From contig CADALZ010000023.1 in the NCBI GenBank assembly GCA_902788865.1, forward strand, positions 1 to 42,739: a DNA stretch of 42,739 nucleotides. Direction: 5' to 3'. This DNA comes from an uncultured Bacteroidales bacterium. Lineage in GTDB: Bacteria > Bacteroidota > Bacteroidia > Bacteroidales > Bacteroidaceae. The notes beneath the pieces were generated by a model, which saw nothing but the letters and a program-made list of their open reading frames with translations, did no database searches and was not told where the DNA came from. Positions 9,301 to 16,340 of the stretch are shown here, piece after piece. Each line of letters starts with the position of its first letter. Position 1 is the stretch's first letter. A program made the position numbers and the translations under genes.

Positions 9301-9308
9301 GTCGATAA
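6303..9308 (+). CDS. Large secreted protein: amidase_3 split by Golvesin/Xly-like domain, plus Fn3
   Basis: 1001 aa, exported: hydrophobic core MVILLFLLSALQVSAQQ at about 37-53. This type is often annotated xanthan lyase or fibronectin type III protein in Bacteroidales. Parts of an N-acetylmuramoyl-L-alanine amidase_3 fold lie at 184-245 (SHGKYW with His194; Glu216 in TTTEDLF; AGAIVFTPRERD) and 480-610 (LAVHSDAG with His491; ETRVPQTISAIIETM with Glu574). Between them, about 270-410, is a Golvesin/xanthan-lyase-type beta domain (WTRAAFPGF, GEYAVYVSYQ, VVTADAVRFGGG). An Fn3 domain follows at about 640-720 (LLLTWQP...YSFKVAALNDGGESFPSEV), then a C-terminal alpha/beta region. Probable peptidoglycan hydrolase; substrate unproven. 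The N-terminal extension contains seven heptamers (6366-6414), so the true start is uncertain. Confidence 0.85.
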   Translation: MNNRLRHRRLKTWGRMLWRLFSMVNSQRSMVNSQWSMVILLFLLSALQVSAQQVTLQDSLTVALNDYFSRYQADEIKLVGVKTDSLKIDYGKRQIAIYSNRLGTQPLRQRNVKALYDSVNALLPPPFKTYKTRIYAGPYPIDSLIPNYYNENRIKDRLYTDLVYLGRPWVRNASRPYQARFGLENKHLSIAQSHGKYWDNKKEWRWQRPRLFTTTEDLFTQSIVVPYLIPMLQNAGAIVFTPRERDTQTHEVVVDNDGNLAGSGLESTYQETSEGLTKWTRAAFPGFAQRQRIYTNQNPFQQGTARYIETNRQGNATAEWIPDIPEEGEYAVYVSYQTMPTSIDHAHYEVVHSGIVTEFEVNQQMGGGTWVYLGTFRFEKGKSDDNKVVLSNKSGEKGVVTADAVRFGGGMGNISRDGHLSGLPRYLEGSRYWGQWAGMPDSVYTEKGRNNDYADDINSRSWIQNYLSGGSIFNPDQEGAHVPFELSLAVHSDAGLNRQDTIIGTLAIATSEFNEGLLGSGRSRLASRDLADMVQTQLVSDLRARFIPTWNRRYIWDRNYSETRVPQTISAIIETMSHQNFGDLIYGHDPNIKFTMARALYKGVLRFLSNQRGERFVVQPLPVDHFAIRFGERENTLLLTWQPTDDPLEPDAIASRYIVYTRIGDGDFDNGVIVEEPRFTIDIMPDMIYSFKVAALNDGGESFPSEVLSAMKSSQEQHKVLIINGFDRLSGPAQVNTETEGGFDLRQDPGVAYHYNISLGGIQTNFDRKARGENWGVSGSELEGHRYAGNSFDYPYIHGKAIKSAVTYSFTSCSARAFEDQLIGPGGYEVIDLILGLEKADPKTFPLNGVPYKTFRSKMRQILTAYMTGGGNVLVSGAYIGSDMLTADEQDFTRTMLKYTYPLSVRTEAPEHGIKGMGRTVSIPAWLNEMQYPVVSADVIEAVDPAFTAMTYTANNYSAAVAYGGTDYRTFSMGFPFESITKESERASIMAGILQFLVGSR
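6366..6414. repeat. Seven heptamers inside the signal-peptide coding region
   Basis: Exactly seven consecutive 7-mers: TCAATGG, TCAATAG, TCAACGT, TCAATGG, TCAATAG, TCAATGG, TCAATGG. Translated, they give a seven-residue peptide repeat (MVNSQRS, MVNSQWS) just before the hydrophobic core of the signal peptide. Confidence 0.92.
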
Positions 9309-9312
9309 ATAT

Positions 9313-9402
9313 TAAAAAACATCTTCCACATCTTCCATCTTCCACGGCGGCATATAAATCATATATTATCTCGTGGAAGATGTATGGAAGATGTGGAAGA
9401 TG
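9313..9402 (-). terminator. Large hairpin with T-run: likely terminator of the sus-type operon
   Basis: Arms 9320-9346 and 9372-9402 are complementary over 27 bp apart from a 4-nt bulge, built from the unit GGAAGATG. On the minus strand the stem is followed by TTTTTT (9314-9319), the intrinsic-terminator pattern for the amylase gene upstream of it. On the plus strand no T-run follows. Confidence 0.65.
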
Positions 9403-9439
9403 AAGCGCAATAGCACCCTTATGACTAACAAGTAATGCC

Positions 9440-9511
9440 ATTATGCTGACACCATAATACTATTACACAAGCTACATAATATTATTATGGTAACGACATA
9501 ATACCATTATG
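9440..9511. repeat. Cluster of small ATTATG/CATAAT palindromes
   Basis: Three hairpin-capable elements in a row between convergent genes: ATTATG-7-CATAAT (9440-9458), CATAAT-ATT-ATTATG (9475-9489) and CATAAT-ACC-ATTATG (9497-9511), with further CATAA half-sites to about 9535. Function unknown. Confidence 0.6.
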
Positions 9512-9575
9512 CAAGCCGCATAACGGAGCATAATAGGTAATACTTGATTATCATTCTATTTACAAACAGCAGCAA

Positions 9576-11630
9576 TCACTTCAGCAACAACACTATAGAT
9601 GAATAGCCTTCCATCTGCAGCTTGGCAAAGTTGTCTTGCTGATTCACATTGCCAGTGACGGCTATGGCCTTATCCACTGTATCGGAAAGAGGGACTTGGA
9701 GTGTGGTGCTGCCCATGTTGTGCAGCACAAGCAACTTCTGAGTGCCTTCTGTCATATACCACGCAGCAAGGGCGTTGAATCCAGTATTGTCTTCATTATA
9801 GACGGGATGCTTGCTCATCTGTCCTGTGGCCAATGCTGGATAAGTGTTGCGCAGCTGAGTATAAGTGCGATAGACGCTAAGCAGGGAGTTGGCATCGGTA
9901 GTTTGATCAGCCACCGACTTGATGCTGCTGGCTACTCCTTTGTCAATCTTTGTTGTGAAACCACTGGCCATCGTTCCATCGCCCCAAAGCATCGGACCAC
10001 GCACATACTCATCACCACCGTCTTTCATGCCATAGAGTCCCAACTCTTCACCATAATATATATAGGGGTGTCCTTGGGCTGTGAGCAATGTGGCTGCTGC
10101 CAACTTCTCACGACCGAGCACTTTACCCAACTTGGAGGCAGCACGGTCTTCATCGTGATTGGAGAGTTTAGTAGCTTCTATATAGTCGGTACGATAGGAA
10201 GCATACTCTGGCTGATAGCTTAAGATATCCTTAGCAAAGTAGCGGCCAGTGCTATGATTAAGGGCATAGTCCAGTCGATACCAGAAGGAGAACTCAAAGA
10301 GCGCTGGCAAACCTCTATAATAAGGTGCCACCTCATTGTGTTCTGCCAAGACCTCTCCCACCATGTAGATATCCTCACTATGCCCTTTCTGATGGTAATA
10401 GGCATTCATGTCTTCATAGAAGGTCTTGAGGAACTGCGGATTATCATCATTGGTAGCATTGTGATAGATGTGCTTCACAGCATCGAGGCGGAAGCCATCT
10501 ACGCCACTGTCTATCCAACCCTCCGCTGCACTGAGCATAGCTTTGTAGGTAGCATTGCTGCGTACATTGCTTAAAGGACCATAATCCAAGTCGGGCATAT
10601 CCACATAGAACATTCCATGATAGTACCATGCGTTCTGGAAGTCGAACTTGATGTCAGAAGCCGTCTGGTTGTCGAGCTTGAAGGTCTTACCCAGTGTGAC
10701 TTTAGCGCTTGAAGAAGAAGCACCGTACTTAGTGCCCCCGTCCCAAGTGCTGTTTGACGTACGGATAAGGAAGCCCCAGGTAGTATTGAGGTTTACCGTG
10801 AGTTCGAAGAGGTTGTTGCCCTTATCATAGAATTTCTTTATGACCCCATCACCAAAGTAGAGGTACTTGGCATTCGTGGTGCTCTGGTCTGGATTGTCGG
10901 CATCTGCCTTGTCGGCCTTCGTCACAGTGAGAGTCTTGTCGCCCCAATTCAGTACAAACTTATAGACTCCATTCACTCCATCGGCATTGTTGGCAGCATG
11001 CCATTCGCCACTGCTGTAGCCATCTACGGCTGGGAGACGTCCAGCCTTAATGTCACCCTCAGGATCTTGTGAGAATGTGTAGAAATTGCGGTAAGGACTG
11101 TTCACATCGCTGGAGGCGCTCTTGAACCACTCATGATCCTTACCTGTATGGTTCATCACATAGTCCAGATATATCTTAATGCCAGCCTCATGGGCTTTGC
11201 TCACCAAATTGTCGAAATCAGCCTCGGTGCCATACTGTGGATTCACCGTGGTATAATCGGTCACATCATAGCCATGATAGCTCATAGCAGGATGGATGGG
11301 CGAAAGCCAAAGGGCACTGACTCCCAGACTCTTCAGATAATCCATCTTGGAGGTGATGCCATTGAAGTCGCCTATGCCATCGCCATCGCTATCGGCAAAG
11401 CTATATACCAAAAGCTGATAGGTTATATCTGCACGTTTCTGTCCATCCCAAGCATCGGGTTGGGCAGCCACAGCAGTCCATTCCACCGTAGGAGTAGGCG
11501 TTGGTGTTGGAGTGGGTGTGGGGGTAGGCGTAGGTTCTGGAGTAGGACCATCATCGCCTCCACAAGAAGTGAGTACGCCAAGCGTAACCAGACATGTCAA
11601 AAGTATTCCTATCAGTCTATTGGTTTTCAT
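9576..11630 (-). CDS. susG: SusG-type outer-membrane alpha-amylase (GH13 with CBM58)
   Basis: 684-aa surface lipoprotein cleaving alpha-1,4-glucans outside the cell. Lipobox LTSC with Cys23 followed by GGDDG, an acidic surface-export-like start, then a Thr-Pro linker of alternating TP (about 30-48). The GH13 barrel starts near 67. Catalytic residues: nucleophile Asp383 (GFRLDAV), acid/base Glu426 (VGEVLAEH), transition-state Asp493 (LSNHDED). As I recall the B. thetaiotaomicron SusG residues (388, 431, 498), each is offset by exactly five, supporting orthology. A CBM58-like insertion interrupts the B domain at about 205-330. It is the last gene of the locus, 93 bp after susF, with a hairpin in between, and the operon ends at the 9313-9402 hairpin. 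Confidence 0.95.
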   Translation of the reverse strand: MKTNRLIGILLTCLVTLGVLTSCGGDDGPTPEPTPTPTPTPTPTPTPTVEWTAVAAQPDAWDGQKRADITYQLLVYSFADSDGDGIGDFNGITSKMDYLKSLGVSALWLSPIHPAMSYHGYDVTDYTTVNPQYGTEADFDNLVSKAHEAGIKIYLDYVMNHTGKDHEWFKSASSDVNSPYRNFYTFSQDPEGDIKAGRLPAVDGYSSGEWHAANNADGVNGVYKFVLNWGDKTLTVTKADKADADNPDQSTTNAKYLYFGDGVIKKFYDKGNNLFELTVNLNTTWGFLIRTSNSTWDGGTKYGASSSSAKVTLGKTFKLDNQTASDIKFDFQNAWYYHGMFYVDMPDLDYGPLSNVRSNATYKAMLSAAEGWIDSGVDGFRLDAVKHIYHNATNDDNPQFLKTFYEDMNAYYHQKGHSEDIYMVGEVLAEHNEVAPYYRGLPALFEFSFWYRLDYALNHSTGRYFAKDILSYQPEYASYRTDYIEATKLSNHDEDRAASKLGKVLGREKLAAATLLTAQGHPYIYYGEELGLYGMKDGGDEYVRGPMLWGDGTMASGFTTKIDKGVASSIKSVADQTTDANSLLSVYRTYTQLRNTYPALATGQMSKHPVYNEDNTGFNALAAWYMTEGTQKLLVLHNMGSTTLQVPLSDTVDKAIAVTGNVNQQDNFAKLQMEGYSSIVLLLK

Positions 11631-11674
11631 GATTCGATTATAATTGACGAATTAATAAATATGTCATCATTAAA

Positions 11675-11710
11675 GAAAGGGCATGCTCCCTCTTAGAAGC
11701 ACGCCCTTTC
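11675..11710 (-). terminator. Intercistronic hairpin between susF and susG
   Basis: In the minus-strand RNA a 13-bp stem (one G-U pair) forms between 11698-11710 and 11675-11687, with a 10-nt loop, followed by a weak U-rich stretch (CUUUAAUG). Could be a leaky terminator or a processing site that lowers susG relative to susC-F. Function inferred from structure only. Confidence 0.5.
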
Positions 11711-11723
11711 ATAGTAAGAGTTA

Positions 11724-13493
11724 TTATTTAGCACTGATGGTGTAGTGAGCAGCACCTGTAGCGCCATCAAGATAGAACTTGATGAGGTAGGTACCTGCGG
11801 TTACGCCAATGTTCGGGCCATCCTGAGAGAGGCTGTCAGGCTCACCACCCCAGTTGGTGCCCCAATCATGGTTGGCACGGAACTTGAACTCACCATCGTT
11901 CAGAGTAGTAGTTACTTCGAAGCAACCTTCCTCTGCATTATAAGTCAGGTCGGTGTCAGTATCCCAAGCGCCATTGGCAGAGCCAATGATGCTCACTGTG
12001 AATGGGGTAGTCTCGAAAATCATCTCACCAAGGTCAACCTTGATCATATAGAAGCCTGCGGCTACACCTGGCATATTAGGACCACCTGCATCGGTAATCT
12101 TATTGCCATCCACATATTCCCAATCGCCATCCCAGTTGTCCTCATTAGGCTTGAACTTATACTCACCATCGAGCCAGTAGTAACCTACATACTTGCCATC
12201 ATAGTTGGCCGAACGCAGGGCATGGGCAGTACTCCAGCTACTCTCATTACCAATCTCATAGATGTACTCCTTGAAGGCCATTGGAGTGAATTCCCAAGTA
12301 CCTGCCAGCACATTGATAGAGATGCGGTAATAGGTAGCGCCATCGGAAGCAGGCTGATTGAATGCGCCAGCATCACCAATGACATATTGTCCCTTCAGAG
12401 ACTCATCGCCATTATCTGCTGCGCAAATCAGGCTACCCCAGAAGTTGTCGCCATAAGCTGTTCCAGGAGCCAGCTTGAACCAGTTATCTACACGGTTGCC
12501 ATTATCATCTACTGGTGCAGGAATCACGATGCTGAAGATAGGATCCAGATAAGCACTCACACCACTGTTGGTGAGTTGGTAAGTCTTATCAGAATCGCTC
12601 CAGCCATTCAGGGCACCCACATAGTAGTACTCGTCACAGAGGTCTTCTACGTATGGAGTGAACTCATAAGTTCCAGACAGCATATCCAGCTTCAGGACGT
12701 AAGTCTTTGCGCCATCGCTGGCTGGCAGGTTCCATGCCTGAGCATCCTTGGTCACAAAGCGACCTTGCAGTGTGCCGTCACCATCGGTAGCAGCACCTAA
12801 GAGGCCACCCCAGAAGTCCTCAGACTCATAAGCAGATGCAGGAGCAATTTTGAACCAGTTGTCTGCACGACTGCCATCCTCATTGGTAGGCGCAGGAACC
12901 ACACCTACGAAGATAGGATCTTCATAGACATCGGCACCACTGTTCTTCAATGGATAGGTCTGATCTGAATCGCTCCAACCATTAGCAGCACCCACATAGT
13001 AATACACATCTTCTATAATAGGAGCAGCAGCAATGGCCTTCAGCTCTACCGTTCCACCCGTAGCTACGATGGCCTGACCACCGTCCATATAGTCGGCTGT
13101 AAGTTCGGCACTGAACGTACGGGTATCTGGACGCAAGCCATACTCTGTATTAATCACTTCCTGCAAGTCGGCCACAGCCACCTTACCAGTAGGACCGGCG
13201 TTGATGGTATAAGTATTAGAAGAACCCTCTGGAGTCAGTACGAGCTTCAGATTGGCCAAAGTCACACCATAAGGCAGTGAATTAGGCAATGTCACATTCA
13301 AAGCAGTCACAGAGTCGCCCTTAGCCTCACCAAGATTGACTACATCCGCAGCCTTAGCCGTGAAACCAGCAACCTTAATGGCACTCACCTGATCCCAACC
13401 CTGCGGAGCAGCGACGTCTTCATTAAAATCCTCGTTGCAGGCAGCCATGAAGGTCATGGCGCCCAGCAACATATATAATGATAACTTTTTCAT
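11724..13493 (-). CDS. susF: SusF-like starch-binding outer-membrane lipoprotein, four binding modules
   Basis: 589 aa. Lipoprotein signal with Cys19 followed by NEDFNED, expected at the cell surface. Residues 20-155 form an N-terminal SusE/SusF-type Ig-like region. Four beta-sandwich modules follow: two very similar ones at 164-280 and 289-404 (both with YYYVGAxNGWSDSDxTY, DNWFK and LPASDGA/QPASDGA blocks), then 409-497 and 499-589 (IIGSANGAWDTDTDL). Aromatic residues at equivalent places fit glucan binding as in SusE/SusF. Non-catalytic; it holds starch or maltodextrin near SusC/D. It lies 22 bp after susE in the same direction. SusF rather than a second SusE is inferred from gene order and module number. 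Confidence 0.85.
   Translation of the reverse strand: MKKLSLYMLLGAMTFMAACNEDFNEDVAAPQGWDQVSAIKVAGFTAKAADVVNLGEAKGDSVTALNVTLPNSLPYGVTLANLKLVLTPEGSSNTYTINAGPTGKVAVADLQEVINTEYGLRPDTRTFSAELTADYMDGGQAIVATGGTVELKAIAAAPIIEDVYYYVGAANGWSDSDQTYPLKNSGADVYEDPIFVGVVPAPTNEDGSRADNWFKIAPASAYESEDFWGGLLGAATDGDGTLQGRFVTKDAQAWNLPASDGAKTYVLKLDMLSGTYEFTPYVEDLCDEYYYVGALNGWSDSDKTYQLTNSGVSAYLDPIFSIVIPAPVDDNGNRVDNWFKLAPGTAYGDNFWGSLICAADNGDESLKGQYVIGDAGAFNQPASDGATYYRISINVLAGTWEFTPMAFKEYIYEIGNESSWSTAHALRSANYDGKYVGYYWLDGEYKFKPNEDNWDGDWEYVDGNKITDAGGPNMPGVAAGFYMIKVDLGEMIFETTPFTVSIIGSANGAWDTDTDLTYNAEEGCFEVTTTLNDGEFKFRANHDWGTNWGGEPDSLSQDGPNIGVTAGTYLIKFYLDGATGAAHYTISAK
12282..13004. repeat. Tandemly duplicated carbohydrate-binding module in susF
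   Basis: The DNA for residues 164-280 (12654-13004) and 289-404 (12282-12629) encodes two copies of one module that align almost without gaps. The copies differ mostly by conservative changes, implying an internal duplication. Confidence 0.8.
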
Positions 13494-13515
13494 AATGTCA
13501 TTTATTAGATTTTAG

Positions 13516-14670
13516 TTATTCAATACGACCCGTATCATTGGTAAAGTTCAAGTAGAGCTTCTGGCCCTGATTACCAGCCACACGCTCCTGGTCGCCACCA
13601 TTGGCACGGTAAACAATCTTACCATCGAAGATCATAAACTCAGACTTCCACCAGTCGTAGCCAGGCACTTTCACGTATGCACGAACGCCCTGTGGATCGC
13701 TGGCAGGTGAAACGCCATCAACAGATGCTACGAAGGCAGGAGAAACGAACTCACCATCTGGTGTGGTAGGCGTGGTGAACTTACCAGCAGGCACCAACTC
13801 ATCCCAACCACCGAGGGTATTTCCTATCAGCCAAACAGCAGCTTCCTCAAAGTCCACCTCAAAGGTAATGTCACGGCCTACAACGGCTGTCTTCACAACC
13901 AAGAGGTACCAGCCTGGATTGCCCACACCGATGTTGCCACCGTCATCGCTGACGTTAGCACCAGCGTTATCTACGATGGTCACCTGGCCGTAGCCCTTCT
14001 CACCACCGTTCCATGACGTTGCAGTATTGATCTTGAAGCCACCATCGAGGTAAACCATGCGCCACATCACGTTAGGAGCACCATTGACTACCACCATCTC
14101 AGGAGCAGTATCCCAACTCCAACCATTGAAGCTACCTATCACATAAATATGCTCTGGCAGATTTACTGGAGGCAATGCAAAATGCAACTTCACATGAGGC
14201 AGAGTAATCACATTTGAGATGATGTCACCGCTCTTAGCCTGAGCACCTGTAGCATTGGGCAGGTAAGCACGCAGGCGGATATACACTGGGATATCCAATG
14301 GGAACTGGTCGCCATCATAGCCAGCCTCAACAGCCATGGTAGTGGCTGCCACAGCCAGTTCTGAAACATCTACGTTCATCAAAGCCGTAGAATACTGAGT
14401 AGTCAGCTCTGTGAAGTTGCTGAAGCTCTGAGAAAGTGACACCTGCACAGCATACATGGTAGCAGCCGTATAACCATAGTTAGGCTGCGTGCAGGTAAGC
14501 TGCAAAGTTGTGGAATTCTCCAAATCATAGGTGCCATTGACAAAGGCTGGTGTATTCAGCTGAAACACCGATGGCTCCTGATATACAGGATTGGAGTCTC
14601 GATCACTGCTGCAAGCAGTGGTTAGCACCAGTCCTGCGAATAATGAAGCTAATATCTTAATGCTTTTCAT
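13516..14670 (-). CDS. susE: SusE-like outer-membrane lipoprotein
   Basis: 384 aa, lipoprotein signal ending LTTAC with Cys20 followed by SSDRDSN. The N-terminal half (about 30-155) is the SusE-type Ig-like domain (FQLNTPAFVNGTYDLENSTTLQLTCTQPNYGY cut here only for identification at 37-68). Two beta-sandwich binding modules follow, the first starting LPEHIYVIGSFNGWSWD, the second AVWLIGNTLGGWDE. It binds glucan at the cell surface and has no catalytic motif. It follows susD by 74 bp, a gap filled with heptamer repeats, and precedes susF by 22 bp. SusE-family membership is firm; the exact ligand is inferred from the SusG-like enzyme downstream. Confidence 0.84.
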   Translation of the reverse strand: MKSIKILASLFAGLVLTTACSSDRDSNPVYQEPSVFQLNTPAFVNGTYDLENSTTLQLTCTQPNYGYTAATMYAVQVSLSQSFSNFTELTTQYSTALMNVDVSELAVAATTMAVEAGYDGDQFPLDIPVYIRLRAYLPNATGAQAKSGDIISNVITLPHVKLHFALPPVNLPEHIYVIGSFNGWSWDTAPEMVVVNGAPNVMWRMVYLDGGFKINTATSWNGGEKGYGQVTIVDNAGANVSDDGGNIGVGNPGWYLLVVKTAVVGRDITFEVDFEEAAVWLIGNTLGGWDELVPAGKFTTPTTPDGEFVSPAFVASVDGVSPASDPQGVRAYVKVPGYDWWKSEFMIFDGKIVYRANGGDQERVAGNQGQKLYLNFTNDTGRIE

Positions 14671-14690
14671 AATGTTATCTTTTTAATTAC

Positions 14691-14741
14691 GAATTATGAA
14701 TTATGAATTATTCAAGATTCTTCATTCTTAATTCTTCATTT
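14691..14741. repeat. Heptamer array between susD and susE
   Basis: GAATTAT three times in register (14691-14711), then TTCATTC, TTAATTC, TTCATTT (14721-14741). Same family as 24919-25051. It lies inside an operon, so it would be in the 5' leader of susE translation. Confidence 0.85.
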
Positions 14742-14744
14742 ATA

Positions 14745-16319
14745 TTAGTAGCCTGGGTTCTGCACCAGATTGTTGTTAGCCACGATGTCCTTAGTTGGAA
14801 GGCCGAACACATTGCGCTGTGCACTGAAGTTGGAACCATTGCGGGCACCACCCTTCCATTCCCAAACATAGTCTGAGTTACCGCCAAAACGTCCGAAGCG
14901 AATCAGATCCATACGACGACGACCCTCGAACATGAACTCGCGTGCCCACTCATCGCAGATATCATCCAGAGAGTAAACACCCTGCTTAGAAGCAGTGGCA
15001 TGAGCGCGGTCTTTCAGTGCGTCAATGGCAGTCTTGGCCTCGCCTGTATTACCCAAACGGGTCTGTGCCTCAGCATACGTCAGATAAGCCTCTGCAGCAC
15101 GCATGAAAGGAACGTCCATATCCACGAACTTAGAGTCGCGAGGGTTGGCACCAGTAGAATAGCAGTTAGTGAACTTACCTACTGAGAAACCATCAGTAAA
15201 ATTAGAGGTTTCTTCTACACTGAGGTTACGATCCAGGCTGAAGAACATGGCACGATCATCGCCAGCTGCTGTAACCATACCTGCGACATCGAGTCCCGTA
15301 GGAGGCTCACTGTTAGGGAAGAAAATCTCCACCAACTGCTTGCGGGCACGGTTACCAGCCCATGACTCGCTGGTACCATGGTCACCCATATCGTCTTTAT
15401 TCGTTGAAGCGATGAGGAACTGTGCGCCACCATAGCTCTGTGTGTCTATGCCATCAACCAGCAATGGGAAGATAATCTCATCTTGTGCACCATTGCTATT
15501 GTTGTCTCCCATGAACAGATACTTAAAGTTAGGAGTCAGCTTGTAGGCAGAATCCATCACTCTCTTGGCATATTCAGCAGCCTTTGCCCATTGTGGGGTA
15601 CCTGTATAGACTTGTGCATTGAGGTAAAGGCGTGAAAGCAGCAACCAAGCAGCAGCCTTGTCGGCACGTCCATAAGTACCTTGCTTTGGTTCAGACATAT
15701 CGTTCACACAGTCTGTCAGTTCACTCTCTATGAAGCTGAACACCTCTGCACGGCTGGCCTGTGGAGCATTCTCTGAAGTCAGGGCTGTCACAAAAGGCAC
15801 GTTGCCATAGAAGTCCATAGCATAGTAGTAGTAGAGTGCACGCAGGAATCTTGCCTCTGCACGCATCTTCACTGTTTCAGCGTCTGCATCATCAGCAGTC
15901 TGTGTCAAGAAAGAGTTAGCCAGCGTGATGCCGAAATAGATGCGATAATATTCGCCTGTAATCATACCATGAGAAGCATCCCAAGTGCCAAAATTCAGCT
16001 CAGGAATACCTGGGTCACCCCAACTGCAAATAGCCTCATCGGTAGGCAGCTCATTCATGTTCCATATCTGACGGAAGAAGTCTGAGGTACCCTCATCAAT
16101 ATCGGCAATGTCGCCATCACCAGCAGGGCCATTCTGTCCTGTCAGCACCATGTTGGCATAAATCTTAGCAAACACGGCATCACGATTGAACTCCATAGAA
16201 GTACTCTTATCAATGGTGGGGTCCACATCCAGATCGCCTGTGCATGAAGTCAATCCCAAAGTCAGGGAAAGTGCTGCCACAGGCAGCAGTGTCTTCGTGT
16301 ATTTAGTTAGAATATTCAT
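14745..16319 (-). CDS. susD: SusD-like starch-binding lipoprotein
   Basis: 524 aa, SusD/RagB family. Lipobox LGLTSC, Cys26 followed by TGDLDVD. Typical blocks are MRAEARFLRALYYYYAMDF with the helix-turn-helix TPR-like scaffold, GNVPFVT, KAAAWLLLSRLYLNA and EFMFEGRRRMDLIRFGRF near the C-terminus. It caps the SusC transporter on the outer face and binds the oligosaccharide before import. It follows susC by 21 bp in the same operon. It is complete, in contrast to the interrupted SusC. The glycan is not readable from the SusD sequence itself; the linked SusG suggests starch. Confidence 0.93.
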   Translation of the reverse strand: MNILTKYTKTLLPVAALSLTLGLTSCTGDLDVDPTIDKSTSMEFNRDAVFAKIYANMVLTGQNGPAGDGDIADIDEGTSDFFRQIWNMNELPTDEAICSWGDPGIPELNFGTWDASHGMITGEYYRIYFGITLANSFLTQTADDADAETVKMRAEARFLRALYYYYAMDFYGNVPFVTALTSENAPQASRAEVFSFIESELTDCVNDMSEPKQGTYGRADKAAAWLLLSRLYLNAQVYTGTPQWAKAAEYAKRVMDSAYKLTPNFKYLFMGDNNSNGAQDEIIFPLLVDGIDTQSYGGAQFLIASTNKDDMGDHGTSESWAGNRARKQLVEIFFPNSEPPTGLDVAGMVTAAGDDRAMFFSLDRNLSVEETSNFTDGFSVGKFTNCYSTGANPRDSKFVDMDVPFMRAAEAYLTYAEAQTRLGNTGEAKTAIDALKDRAHATASKQGVYSLDDICDEWAREFMFEGRRRMDLIRFGRFGGNSDYVWEWKGGARNGSNFSAQRNVFGLPTKDIVANNNLVQNPGY

Positions 16320-16340
16320 ATCTTCAATGTCTTTAAAGGG

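Noticed and set aside
11745-12800. 351-codon plus-strand open frame opposite susF
   Set aside because: Antisense shadow of the well-supported SusF gene; no recognisable domain, driven by codon composition of the repeated modules.
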